Notes under the pieces: generated by a model
What the model was told of the DNA's origin: nothing
Database searches by the model: none
What the model saw: the letters and a program-made list of their open reading frames with translations, nothing else
Origin: Shinella kummerowiae
GTDB taxonomy: Bacteria; Pseudomonadota; Alphaproteobacteria; Rhizobiales; Rhizobiaceae
Length of the DNA: 64,000 bases
Direction: 5' to 3'
Assembly: GCF_009827055.1 (NCBI RefSeq)
Contig: NZ_WUMK01000003.1
Location: 186,001-250,000, forward strand
Shown here: positions 28,342-36,910 of the stretch, in pieces
Layout of the letters: each line of letters opens with the position of its first letter
How positions within the stretch are numbered: position 1 is the stretch's first letter
Program-made: the position numbers and the translations under genes

Positions 28342-28359
28342 ATTGTATTACTATTGTAA
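28342..28359. promoter_or_regulatory. AT-rich direct repeat upstream of the sugar importer operon
   Basis: TATTGTA occurs at 28342-28348 and 28353-28359, 11 bp apart (one helical turn), about 55 bp upstream of the ytfQ-like start. It is a possible site for the GntR protein of this cluster or part of the promoter. Weak evidence. Confidence 0.3.
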
Positions 28360-28472
28360 ACCATCAAAATTGGCCTGCGCCTTTAAAGGCTCAACGACCG
28401 TGGGTCACTTGGAATGTCTGCAATGAAGCGAAGGCTTTTTCGCGCTACCGCACGATGCGCCCATCGCGGCGT

Positions 28473-29897
28473 CTAGCGACGCTGATGTCCGGAAACCTCC
28501 GCGCCGGCACCGGCCGGAAGCGCGAGAAAACGCAACGCGGAGACAAAGCCGATGACCGCGACACAGAGGAAGGCCGCACGAATGTCCATCAGCATGCCGC
28601 CGTCCGCGGCGGGCGGAGCAAAGTAGGACGACAGGCGCATGACGGCCGCCGCCACGGCCACACCAAGCAACTGGGCGAGCTGCTGCAACATCGCCGAAAT
28701 TGTCGCTGCCGCACTCCGCTGCGCCGGCGTGACATCGGCGAAGGCGATCGTCGTCAGCGCGGTGAACTGCATGGAGCGTGAAAGGCCGCAGGCAATGAGC
28801 AGCGCGAAAAGGAGAAGACGCGGCGTTTGCCCGTCGATAAAGGCGAAGGCACCAATCGTCAGGGCCGCGACGAGGCCGTTGGCGACCAGCACGGTACGGA
28901 AGCCCAAGTAGCGCAACGCAGGCGTCGTCACACTCTTCATCAGCAGGTTGCCCAGGAAATAGACGAGGATGAGCGAGCCTGTCTCCACTGCGTCAAGGCC
29001 AAGGCCGACCTGGAAGAGCAGCGGCAACAGAAATGGTGTGGCATTGACGGCCAGCCGCCCTGCGGTACCCGCCGAAAGCGTGGCAAAGGCGAAGGTCGGG
29101 ACCTTCAGCACTGCCAGATCGAGAAGCGGATGCGTCGTGCGTTTAAGGTGAAAGATCGCGACGAAGCCTATCAGCACGCCCAGGGCCAGAACGGCGAGTG
29201 AACCGGCTCCACCCGTCGAAGCGCTGGACAATTCGAGCCCTGCGAGCGTTAAAGCAAGGGCGCTGCCAGTCAGAAGAAAGCCGACGAGATCAAAGGGCCG
29301 CCGGCCCTCCGCCGGCGCGTGCGGCACGAAGAAGGCAACCAGCACCACGCCCAGAAGGCCGAGCGGCAGGTTGATGAAGAAATTCCACTGCCATCCGGCA
29401 TGGGTGGTGATCCACGCACCGATCAGCGGACCGATGACCGGCGCGATCAGCGCCGGCCAGGTGATGGTGGCGATCGCCCGGACGAGTTCCGCCTTCGGCG
29501 CACCACGCAGCACGAGCTGGCGTCCCACAGGCGTCATCAGCGCCGCTGACGCCCCTTGAAAAAGCCGCGCGGCCGTGAATTCCCAAAGCGAACCGGAATA
29601 GCCGCAGGCGATGGACGCCAGCGTGAACAGCACGATGGCGGACAGGAAAACCTCGCGCGCGCCAAAACGATCGGCGAGCCAGCCGGCCGGCGGAATGAAC
29701 ACCGCCATGGCGAGCAGATAGGCGGTGAATCCGACATTGAGCGTCACCACGTCCGTCGCGAAAGCCTGCGCCATGGCCGGCAGCGACGTCGCGATGATCG
29801 TGCTGTCGAGCATCTGCATGAAGAAGGCCACGGCGACGACGGCCGGGACAATGCGGGTGCGGTGAAACGGGAGCGGCGAAGAGGGAATGGAAGACAT
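28473..29897 (-). CDS. MFS drug/metabolite exporter, DHA2 (EmrB/QacA) type
   Basis: A 474-residue protein from ATG 29897 with about 14 hydrophobic segments, QMLDSTIIATSLPAMA in segment 1 and the motif-A loop GWLADRFGAREVFLSA. DHA2 members export toxic compounds with protons. It lies 54 bp after the sulfonate-type binding-protein gene, separated by a stem-loop, so it could be the last gene of that operon and might export a product or toxic analogue. Function beyond family is open. Confidence 0.87.
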   Translation of the reverse strand: MSSIPSSPLPFHRTRIVPAVVAVAFFMQMLDSTIIATSLPAMAQAFATDVVTLNVGFTAYLLAMAVFIPPAGWLADRFGAREVFLSAIVLFTLASIACGYSGSLWEFTAARLFQGASAALMTPVGRQLVLRGAPKAELVRAIATITWPALIAPVIGPLIGAWITTHAGWQWNFFINLPLGLLGVVLVAFFVPHAPAEGRRPFDLVGFLLTGSALALTLAGLELSSASTGGAGSLAVLALGVLIGFVAIFHLKRTTHPLLDLAVLKVPTFAFATLSAGTAGRLAVNATPFLLPLLFQVGLGLDAVETGSLILVYFLGNLLMKSVTTPALRYLGFRTVLVANGLVAALTIGAFAFIDGQTPRLLLFALLIACGLSRSMQFTALTTIAFADVTPAQRSAAATISAMLQQLAQLLGVAVAAAVMRLSSYFAPPAADGGMLMDIRAAFLCVAVIGFVSALRFLALPAGAGAEVSGHQRR

Positions 29898-29915
29898 CAC
29901 GACAACAAACAATGG

Positions 29916-29935
29916 GCCGGCGCTTCTGCGCCGGC
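29916..29935. other. stem-loop between sulfonate-type binding-protein gene and MFS gene
   Basis: GCCGGCGC (29916-29923), loop TTCT, GCGCCGGC (29928-29935): a perfect 8-bp GC-rich stem. It could end the importer transcript or separate it from the MFS gene. Confidence 0.55.
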
Positions 29936-29951
29936 GCCCAAGCCTATAGGG

Positions 29952-30977
29952 TCAGTTGCTGGCGGCAACCCTTTTAAAGGCGGCGTCATAGAAGGAACGG
30001 TCGATCCAGGTTTCGTAATTGACCTTGCCCTTTAGAAGCCCGGCATCCGCCATGAAGGTTTCCTCGCCTTGAAGCGCGCGCACAGCCTCTTCTGTGATCT
30101 CGGGATCCTGGAAGAATTTGCCATCCGGATAGGTCGCCCGCACCGCCTTGTCGCTGTTGCCGGTTTCCTTGACGAAGATCGCAATCGTCTCTTCCGGGTT
30201 CGCATCCGCCCAGCGCGCCGTCGCGATATCGACCGCGAGCAGACGCGTCACGATCTCGGGATATTTGCGGGCGAAATCGCCATTGACGCTGATGAGGTGC
30301 GGAACGGCCCATTCCGGGCTGCCGGAAACGCCGGCATCGAAGATCACCCGGGCACCACCTTTTTCAACGAGCGCCTGGACCGGTCCCGTACTCTCCACGA
30401 TGGCATCGATATCGCCACGGGCAAGCGCCGGGCCGGAGCTTTCGATCCCGAGATTGAGGCTTTCCACGTCCTTGAGGGAAAGACCGGCGGCATTCAGCGC
30501 CTTGGCGAAGGTCGAATGGCGCACCGTGCCCGAAAGATAGGCAACCTTCTTGCCTTTCAGGTCCTCAATCTTCTGGATCGGCGAATCCGGTTTGACGACG
30601 ATCTGCGTCTCGTTGGAGCGGTTCCAGCTCGAGAGGCCGACGAGCTTCACATCCGCGCCAGCGGCAGCCAGGCGCAGCGATGGATTGTTGCCGATATAGG
30701 TGAAGTCGATCGCGCCGGAACCGAGGGCAACGGTCGCGGCCGAGCCGCCATCGAAGGTCGTCAGCTCGATCTTGATGCCGTCCTTGGCGAATTCGTCCTC
30801 CAGCAGCTTCTTGTTGCGATAGAGGATGAATTTCAGGTGGCCGGGTGCCGTCGAGCCGATGCGGATAACATCAGGCTTGGCCTCGTCGGCAAAGGCCGGG
30901 GCAGCAGCCGTAACAGGCAGGAAGGAAAGCGCGAGCGCCAGTTTCAAAAGCGTCCGGCGGAGCGGATGGGACGTCAT
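29952..30977 (-). CDS. aliphatic sulfonate-type ABC transporter substrate-binding protein (SsuA-like)
   Basis: A 341-residue periplasmic protein from ATG 30977 with a signal peptide ending near APAFADE. The layout VIRIGSTAPGHLKFILYRNKKLLEDEF, then GAIDFTYIGNNPSLRLAAAG, is the SsuA/TauA/NrtA class. Other members bind nitrate, taurine or thiamine precursors, so the ligand is not certain. The permease, ATPase, ferredoxin and flavoprotein genes precede it on the same strand. Confidence 0.85.
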   Translation of the reverse strand: MTSHPLRRTLLKLALALSFLPVTAAAPAFADEAKPDVIRIGSTAPGHLKFILYRNKKLLEDEFAKDGIKIELTTFDGGSAATVALGSGAIDFTYIGNNPSLRLAAAGADVKLVGLSSWNRSNETQIVVKPDSPIQKIEDLKGKKVAYLSGTVRHSTFAKALNAAGLSLKDVESLNLGIESSGPALARGDIDAIVESTGPVQALVEKGGARVIFDAGVSGSPEWAVPHLISVNGDFARKYPEIVTRLLAVDIATARWADANPEETIAIFVKETGNSDKAVRATYPDGKFFQDPEITEEAVRALQGEETFMADAGLLKGKVNYETWIDRSFYDAAFKRVAASN

Positions 30978-31024
30978 GGATGGATCCTTTCGAGATCGAT
31001 GGGTCGTCAAGGGAATGGGGAGGC

Positions 31025-31888
31025 TCAGTTGGGGCCGCTTTCGCCGCTGCCGTGCCAATGCGTGGCGCGCTTTTCACCGGCAACGAGCAGGTAGTTGAGC
31101 ACAAGACCGACGATGGTCAGCGTCAGGATCCCGGCATACATGCGGTCGGTTTCCAGCATCAGCGAGGAATTCTGGATGAGGTAACCGATGCCGGACTGGG
31201 CGGCGAGCATCTCCGCCGCGATCACCGAGAAGAGCGATGTCTTCACGCCGAGCCGGGCACCCGCGACGATCGAGGGAATGGCCGAGGGGAAAATCACTTT
31301 CTTGAAAAGGTCCCAATCGGAGGTGCCCATCGAGCGCGCCGCCTTGAGGAGTAGCGGGTCGACCGACTTCACGCCGACGATCGTGTTGATCAACAGGAAG
31401 AAGACGGCGGCGTAGAAGGTGATGGCGATCTTCGAGGCCTCGCCAATGCCGAGCACCAGAATGAAGACCGGTAGCAGCGCGAACTGCGATGTGTTGCGCA
31501 GAGTCTGGACGAGGAAGTCGGAGGCCCGCTCGAAAAGCGGATAACGCCCCATTAGGAAACCCAGCGGCACGGCGGTAACGACGGCAAGGGCAAAGCCGAT
31601 CGCCGCGCGTTGCAGGCTGATGCCGATATGATCGGCAAGCTGGCCGGAGACTATCATCTCCCACAGGACCGCAAGCACCTGGCTGAGCGGCGGAAAAAAC
31701 AGCGCATTGATCCATCCGGCACGCGGCGCGACCTCCCAGAGCAGTGCAAAGGCGGCAAGCGCCGGCAGGCCTATCGTGATGGTGGAGAAGATTTCGGAAA
31801 GCGCGGTCGGCGCCCTCTCCCTGGCGCGCTTGCGGCGCAGGGAAAAGGTGGTGCGAAGCGGCAGGTTGCGGTCGGCGATCAGGCTCAT
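31025..31888 (-). CDS. aliphatic sulfonate-type ABC transporter permease (SsuC-like)
   Basis: A 287-residue membrane protein from ATG 31888 (GGGAGG upstream; a TTG further up at 31903 is less likely). About six hydrophobic segments and the loop KAARSMGTSDWDLFKKVIFP that contacts the ATPase. It starts 11 bp after the ATPase stop. Confidence 0.88.
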   Translation of the reverse strand: MSLIADRNLPLRTTFSLRRKRARERAPTALSEIFSTITIGLPALAAFALLWEVAPRAGWINALFFPPLSQVLAVLWEMIVSGQLADHIGISLQRAAIGFALAVVTAVPLGFLMGRYPLFERASDFLVQTLRNTSQFALLPVFILVLGIGEASKIAITFYAAVFFLLINTIVGVKSVDPLLLKAARSMGTSDWDLFKKVIFPSAIPSIVAGARLGVKTSLFSVIAAEMLAAQSGIGYLIQNSSLMLETDRMYAGILTLTIVGLVLNYLLVAGEKRATHWHGSGESGPN

Positions 31889-31899
31889 CGGGCCCTCCC

Positions 31900-32742
31900 T
31901 CAATTGGCGTAGCTGGAAGCGAGCGCCCAGTCGCGCTGGGCCTTCACCACCTCGTCGCGCAGGCTTTCCCAGACGCGGGCGCGGTAGGCATTGAAGGCCT
32001 CGCTGTTGCGGATATCGAGATCGCGCGGACGCGGCAGGTCTATCTCGACGATCTCCTTGACGCTCGCCGGGCGGGCGGTCATCACGACGACGCGGTCGGC
32101 GAGATAGATCGCCTCGTCGATCGAATGGGTCACGAAGACGACGGTGGTCTTGATCTGCTCCCAGATACGCAAAAGCTCGCTTTGCAGGATGTCGCGGGTC
32201 TGGGCGTCGAGGGCTGCGAACGGCTCGTCCATCAACAGAACCTGCGGATCGGTGGAAAGCGCACGCGCGATCGCCACACGTTGCTGCATGCCGCCGGAAA
32301 GCTGCGAGGGATAGCGGTCCTCGAAGCCGTTGAGGCCGAAGAGATGCAGGAAGTAGCGTGCCTTCTCGCGACGTTCGGCGGCTGGCGTGCCGCGCACCTC
32401 CAGCGCATATTCGACGTTCTGCAAAGCGGTGCGCCAGGGAAAGAGCGCATATTGCTGGAAGACATAGGCCGTGCTGGCATGTGGCTTCGACACCGCGATG
32501 CCGTCGATACGCGCACCGCCCGAGGTCGCCTCGGTCAGTCCCGCGATGACATCGAGCAGCACCGACTTGCCGCTGCCCGAGGGACCGACAACGGTGACGA
32601 ACTCGCCCCGGTTGATGGTGAGGTCGACGCCATCCAGCACCGCGATCCGGTTGGATAGCACGCCGTCGACCGTCATCGTCTGGCCGGGCTTTAGCGTAAA
32701 GGTTTTGCGTAGCGCGCTGACGGCTATGCGTTCCATGGTCAT
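31900..32742 (-). CDS. aliphatic sulfonate-type ABC transporter ATP-binding protein (SsuB-like)
   Basis: A 280-residue ATPase: Walker A GPSGSGKS from residue 53, signature LSGGMQQR, Walker B LLMDEPFAALD and switch VTHSIDEA. This is the SsuB/TauB/NrtD pattern without the TOBE domain. It sits 6 bp after the ferredoxin gene in a tightly packed operon. Confidence 0.9.
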   Translation of the reverse strand: MTMERIAVSALRKTFTLKPGQTMTVDGVLSNRIAVLDGVDLTINRGEFVTVVGPSGSGKSVLLDVIAGLTEATSGGARIDGIAVSKPHASTAYVFQQYALFPWRTALQNVEYALEVRGTPAAERREKARYFLHLFGLNGFEDRYPSQLSGGMQQRVAIARALSTDPQVLLMDEPFAALDAQTRDILQSELLRIWEQIKTTVVFVTHSIDEAIYLADRVVVMTARPASVKEIVEIDLPRPRDLDIRNSEAFNAYRARVWESLRDEVVKAQRDWALASSYAN

Positions 32743-32748
32743 TCTCCT

Positions 32749-33078
32749 TCAGACCTGCGCCACGCGGATGTGACGGGTCGGGTCATTCTGTGCGCCGCCG
32801 GCGCGACCGCGGCTCCAGCCGAGCGAACGGGCATAGGTGCCGAAAAGGCCGCGTTCCACGACCTCGGCCTCGCTGATTCCGGTCGGCCCGTGTGCGTCTT
32901 CGGCAACGTAGAGCGCGTCCGTCGGGCAATAGATTTCGCAGAGAAAACAGGTCTGGCAGTCGTCCTGCCGGGCGATGACGGGCAGGCCCGTCTCGTCCCG
33001 GTCGAAGACGAAGGCCGGGCAGATGCGCTCGCAGATGTCGCAGCGGATGCAGCGGTCGGTCGATATGACTTCGATCAT
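32749..33078 (-). CDS. two-cluster [4Fe-4S] ferredoxin, AprB-like
   Basis: A 109-residue protein with two complete 4Fe-4S motifs: Cys10-13-16-20 and Cys41-44-47-51 (both CxxCxxCxxxCP). After them comes a tail of about 50 residues. Its gene is 3 bp after the flavoprotein stop, so the two very likely form an electron-transfer pair, as AprA and AprB do in adenylylsulfate reductase. Linkage to a sulfonate-type importer hints at sulfur acquisition. Confidence 0.85.
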   Translation of the reverse strand: MIEVISTDRCIRCDICERICPAFVFDRDETGLPVIARQDDCQTCFLCEIYCPTDALYVAEDAHGPTGISEAEVVERGLFGTYARSLGWSRGRAGGAQNDPTRHIRVAQV

Positions 33079-33081
33079 CGT

Positions 33082-34710
33082 TCAGCCCTCCCGTGCGGTT
33101 TCAAGGGCGAGGATTTCGCGTGCGGCCGTCACCTTGCCAAGGCCGGAAACGGTGATGCGGCTCGCCTGCGCGTCATCCTCGCCCGGAAAATCGCGCCGAC
33201 GGTGCACGCCGCGGCTTTCGGTGCGCAAAAGGGCTGCGGCAACCGTCCAGCGGGCATTTGCGGTGACCGAGGCCAACTCGCGGGCGCGAAGACGCTCAAT
33301 GCCGGTGGCGGGGCCGGTCTGGCCAAGCCGTGACCAGATATCGTCCAGCGTCCGTCGGCTGGACTCCAGCGCCGCGGCCGTCCGCCAGTAGCTTTTGTCG
33401 AGCGGGACAATTTCGTCATGCACTGCCTGCGCCGTGGCGGCGAGATCGACATCATCGCGCTTGCCGCTGCCACGCAGGCCCGCCGTGCCGAGCGGCTGCA
33501 ACCGCGCAGCGTCGCGGCTCTGCCGGCGGCGCGCGTGGTGCGCCGCGCCATGACCGGCCCACCAGCCGCTGGCAATCGCCCAGGAGGCATTGATCGCACC
33601 GCCGCCGGAAATTCCGCCGGTCACGTTCTCACGGCTGGCCGCGTCTCCCGCAACGTAGAGGCCGGCGACACCGGTGCCGCAATCGGAGGAAACGATGCGG
33701 ATGCCGCCGGTGCCGCGCACCGTGCCCTCGTATTTGAGCTCCACGCGGAAACGCTGTTCGAAGGGATTGATCCCCATGCGGTCATAGGGCTGGAAACAGT
33801 TTGGCTGGCCGCGGCGCAACCAGTCCTGCATCGCGGGTTCGGCAAGATCGAGCCGGGCATAGACGGGGCCGGTCAGCAAGGCCTCGGCCACCTGCCGCTC
33901 CCCGCCACCAATGCCGTTCGTCACGGGATCGCCATGAGCATTGCGCAGCACCTCGCCGTTCTCGCGGTAGAAGGTCGCCCAACGGAATGGCAGGCCCTTG
34001 TTCAGTGACGAGCCATGGGGGGAGAGTGTGTATTTGCCGGTAAATTCCATGCCGGAAAGTGAAGCGCCAGCCTCCGCCGCAAAGAGGCTGCCATCGCCCG
34101 TCAGGCCCGTGCCGCCGAGTATGCGCTCGAAGAAGGCGCAGCCGCCGGTCGCCAGAACGACGGCGCCGGCCGATACCCGAAAACTCGCACCGCTGCGTCG
34201 CACCAGACCCGCCGCACCGCCGATATGGTTGTCGTCGCCGAGCAGTTCCAGGATCGGATGGTGATCGAGAATGGTGACGCCGGCCTTCTGCACGCGCTGG
34301 CGCACGAAGCGCATGTAGTCCGGCCCGCGCAGGTTGGCGATGTAGAGGCTGCCGTCCTCCTCGCTCGGAAAGGGGTAGCCCCACTCGACCAGCTTCAGGA
34401 GGTTTTCATAGGCCTGGTCGGCCGCGCGCAGCATCCAGCGACGATCGGCCAGTCCGGCCGTGCGCTTGAAGCGCTGCTCGACGGACGCTGCACGCCCCTC
34501 GCCGGGCGGCACGCACCAGGTTCCCGTATTGGACGGCGCCGTCGCGCCACTGGTGCCGTGGTAGCCCTTGTCGACCAGCACGACGCGCACGCCGGTCTCT
34601 GCGGCCGATAGCGCGGCCCACGCGGCGGACGGTCCGCCGCCAACGACGAGGACGTCCGTTTCGATGAGGCGCCCATCTTTCTCGGGCTGTGCTTTGCGAC
34701 GCGATGCCAT
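33082..34710 (-). CDS. FAD-dependent oxidoreductase, fumarate reductase/AprA-like flavoprotein
   Basis: A 542-residue protein from ATG 34710. The N-terminal dinucleotide fold (TDVLVVGGGPSAAWAALSAA, then VVLVDKG) binds FAD; GAVVLATGG and GLYVAGDAA close the FAD site. The fold matches succinate dehydrogenase, fumarate reductase, aspartate oxidase and AprA. It is encoded with a two-cluster ferredoxin and a sulfonate-type importer, so a role in reducing or oxidising an imported sulfur compound is plausible. The substrate is unknown. An upstream open extension to 34821 overlaps the thioredoxin-fold gene and is not used. Confidence 0.8.
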   Translation of the reverse strand: MASRRKAQPEKDGRLIETDVLVVGGGPSAAWAALSAAETGVRVVLVDKGYHGTSGATAPSNTGTWCVPPGEGRAASVEQRFKRTAGLADRRWMLRAADQAYENLLKLVEWGYPFPSEEDGSLYIANLRGPDYMRFVRQRVQKAGVTILDHHPILELLGDDNHIGGAAGLVRRSGASFRVSAGAVVLATGGCAFFERILGGTGLTGDGSLFAAEAGASLSGMEFTGKYTLSPHGSSLNKGLPFRWATFYRENGEVLRNAHGDPVTNGIGGGERQVAEALLTGPVYARLDLAEPAMQDWLRRGQPNCFQPYDRMGINPFEQRFRVELKYEGTVRGTGGIRIVSSDCGTGVAGLYVAGDAASRENVTGGISGGGAINASWAIASGWWAGHGAAHHARRRQSRDAARLQPLGTAGLRGSGKRDDVDLAATAQAVHDEIVPLDKSYWRTAAALESSRRTLDDIWSRLGQTGPATGIERLRARELASVTANARWTVAAALLRTESRGVHRRRDFPGEDDAQASRITVSGLGKVTAAREILALETAREG

Positions 34711-34775
34711 GGTGTTCCGGTCTGTGAAGGAGAAAACGCGGCCAGCCCCTGCGAGCCGGCCGGCTTCGCTGGTGA

Positions 34776-35363
34776 TCAGGCGGCGGTGGAGAACCAGGAC
34801 GGTTCGTTGCCGGTTGCCCATTTGATATTGCAGCCGATCGAAGGAACCTGTCTTGTGCCGGCAGTTTCGCCCTTCAGCACCGCATCGACGGCAGCGCGCA
34901 GATCGGCACCCGTCACATCCTTACCGTTGCCCGGGCGGGCGTCGTCGAACTGGCCGTGATAGGTCAGCTTGCGCTCCCGGTCATAGAGGAAGAAGTCCGG
35001 CGTACAGGCCGCGCCGTAGGCCTTGGCGACGCTCTGCGATGCGTCCTTGAGATAAGGGAAGTCGTAGCCATAGGTCTTCACCTCGGCACCGACCCGTTCC
35101 AGTGTTTCTTCCGGATGGGCCTGCGCGTCGTTGCTGTTGATGGCGACGACGGTGAGCCCCTGCCCGGCATAGTCCTTGGCGAATTGCGCCAGCGCTTCGC
35201 GGATCAGCACGACAAAGGGGCAGCGGTTGGAAATGAAAGCGACCAGCAAAGCCGGGCTCTCCTTGAAATCCGCCAACGTATAGAGATTGCCGTCCGCATC
35301 GGGCAGGACGAAGTCCGCCGCGCGGGTTCCGAGCGTGATGGGATTGGATTCGGTTTTGGGCAT
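34776..35363 (-). CDS. thioredoxin-fold protein (AhpC/TSA-redoxin type) with a single active-site cysteine
   Basis: A 195-residue protein from ATG 35363 (AGGAGG upstream). Typical members read CNHCPFV at the redox site; here it is Ser45-Asn-Arg-Cys48, so the first cysteine is lost while Cys48 stays. Later cysteines occur in GAACTPDFFLYD and PSIGCNIKW, the latter a family-typical tail. It heads the flavoprotein-ferredoxin-importer operon. It may act as a monothiol peroxidase or carrier rather than a disulfide exchanger. Confidence 0.82.
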   Translation of the reverse strand: MPKTESNPITLGTRAADFVLPDADGNLYTLADFKESPALLVAFISNRCPFVVLIREALAQFAKDYAGQGLTVVAINSNDAQAHPEETLERVGAEVKTYGYDFPYLKDASQSVAKAYGAACTPDFFLYDRERKLTYHGQFDDARPGNGKDVTGADLRAAVDAVLKGETAGTRQVPSIGCNIKWATGNEPSWFSTAA

Positions 35364-35727
35364 GGTATCCTCCTGGGCAGCCAACGAAGGATATTAAGAT
35401 ATAAAATACATAGATTTTATAGATAAAAGAATCCCGCATACCGCGCGACGGTAGATATTGTGGCGCGCGATAATCCCGTTTCGAGGGTTTTTTTCGCGTG
35501 GCCGCCACGTCCCCCATCGCCACGTCCCTAATGAGGGCGTCGAAGCGGGATGCCGACAGGTCTGCGAATGCGTGGCTGAAAGGCATGGCATTCCAGTACC
35601 GACGGCTTAGATTCTTGGGACGTTTTATTTCGCTCAATGGCACTGCATGCGCCAAATCGGCGGCGAAATGTCGAGAAAGAGCCGCCTTTGGGGAAAACAA
35701 GCGGCAATATATGGCCATCTAACCTTA

Positions 35728-35741
35728 TGCACAGCCTTGCA
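35728..35741. promoter_or_regulatory. candidate operator of the organophosphate LacI regulator, site 1
   Basis: TGCACAGCCTTGCA. It differs by one base from TGCACAGCCGTGCA at 45193-45206 upstream of the importer-phosphatase operon. Confidence 0.6.
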
Positions 35742-35831
35742 AAGCTGCTTAAGTCCTTTCCGAGAAGGTTATTTCGCCATGCCTTCAGCCTTGCGGAACC
35801 TTCCGTTTTCAGCAGAAACTGCTCGCCGTCT

Positions 35832-35845
35832 TGCACATTCCTGCA
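35832..35845. promoter_or_regulatory. candidate operator of the organophosphate LacI regulator, site 2
   Basis: TGCACATTCCTGCA, sharing the outer TGCACA and TGCA blocks with site 1. It lies 48 bp upstream of the chosen lacI start. Confidence 0.5.
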
Positions 35846-35852
35846 AAAATGG

Positions 35853-35866
35853 TTCAAACCTGTGCA
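35853..35866. promoter_or_regulatory. candidate operator of the organophosphate LacI regulator, site 3
   Basis: TTCAAACCTGTGCA, which on the minus strand reads TGCACAGGTTTGAA. It is spaced 21 bp (two turns) from site 2 and directly upstream of the lacI ribosome site. Confidence 0.4.
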
Positions 35867-35893
35867 AGCGGGAACAGCGAAGGAAAGAGGAAC

Positions 35894-36910
35894 GTGGCGA
35901 TAGTGAAGGCCAAACCAAAAAAATCCTCGGTCAGCGCCATCCGGGTGGCGGAGCTTGCCGGTGTTTCGCGTTCGGCGGTATCACGCACCTTCACAGATGG
36001 GGCGAGCGTCTCGCCGGCGACGCGCACCAAGGTGCTCGCGGCGGCCGAAAAGCTCGGCTACCACGTCAACCATCTGGCGCGCGGACTGATCCACCATCGC
36101 TCGGGCATCGTCTGCCTGATCGTCGCCGAGATGCAGGCGCCGTTCCAGGCCAATGTGGTCGAGACCACGACGCGCAAGCTTCAGGCGATCGGCAAGGTCG
36201 TGATGGTGCTGAACACAGCCGGGCAGCCGGAAAATGTTGAGGCGGCGCTGCGCCAGACGTTGAACTACCGCGCCGAGGCAACCGTCGTCGTGTCCGGCGC
36301 GCCGCCGCTCTCGCTGATCGAGACCTGCATCGAAAACGGCCAGCGCGTCATCCTCATCAACCGCGACGATGCCATCACCGGCCCGGAATTCGTGCTGGTC
36401 GAGAATGAAAACGCGGCGCGCGAGGCCTGCCTGTTGCTGCACCGGGCCGGCTGCCGCAACCTCGCCGTGGTCAGTTCCACCGCCGGCACGTCCAGCATCA
36501 TGGCGCGCGAGCAATCCTTCGTCGCCGCCGCTGCAGAACTGGGCCTGACGGCACAGGTCAGTCGCGCCGGACCGACCGGCTATGCGACGGGTGCGGAAGG
36601 TGCGCGCCAGTTGCTCGGTGCCTCGAACCGGCCGGACGGCGTGTTTTGCGTCACGGACCTCCTGGCGCTTGGCTTCATGGATGTGGCGCGGCAGGAATTC
36701 CGTCTCGCCATTCCGGACGACCTCTGCGTCGTCGGCTTCGATGACATTCCGGAGGCCGGTTGGCTCGCCTACAACCTAACAACCTTCCGCCAGCCGATCG
36801 GCGCCATCGCCGATCATATCGCCAGCATAATCGAAAAGGACGAGCCCGAGCCGGCCCCGCCGAAGCGCCTGCCGACGCAGGTCGCGTGGCGCAAGAGCGT
36901 CCGCCCTTAA
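35894..36910 (+). CDS. LacI family regulator, probable controller of the importer-phosphatase operon
   Basis: About 338 residues from GTG 35894, which has GGAAAGAGG upstream; the frame is open back to TTG 35831, but that start would fall in candidate operators. The helix-turn-helix reads SAIRVAELAGVSRSAVSRTF and the hinge VNHLARGLIHHRSG; the effector domain follows. Its stop shares TTAA with the convergent metallophosphoesterase stop. Matching dyads before this gene and before the operon's first gene at 45017 link the two. Confidence 0.86.
   Translation: MAIVKAKPKKSSVSAIRVAELAGVSRSAVSRTFTDGASVSPATRTKVLAAAEKLGYHVNHLARGLIHHRSGIVCLIVAEMQAPFQANVVETTTRKLQAIGKVVMVLNTAGQPENVEAALRQTLNYRAEATVVVSGAPPLSLIETCIENGQRVILINRDDAITGPEFVLVENENAAREACLLLHRAGCRNLAVVSSTAGTSSIMAREQSFVAAAAELGLTAQVSRAGPTGYATGAEGARQLLGASNRPDGVFCVTDLLALGFMDVARQEFRLAIPDDLCVVGFDDIPEAGWLAYNLTTFRQPIGAIADHIASIIEKDEPEPAPPKRLPTQVAWRKSVRP

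Larger units (their letters stand above)
35364..35893. promoter_or_regulatory. 530-bp divergent region between the thioredoxin-fold and lacI genes
   Basis: No gene is supported here; short open frames are poor. The part next to the thioredoxin-fold gene (35390-35430) is strikingly AT-rich and probably holds its promoter. The half next to lacI carries three LacI-type half-symmetric sites, listed separately. Confidence 0.6.

Noticed and set aside
35528-35857. 109-codon minus-strand frame between the thioredoxin-fold and lacI genes
   Set aside because: No recognisable domain, no ribosome site, and it crosses candidate operators; treated as chance.
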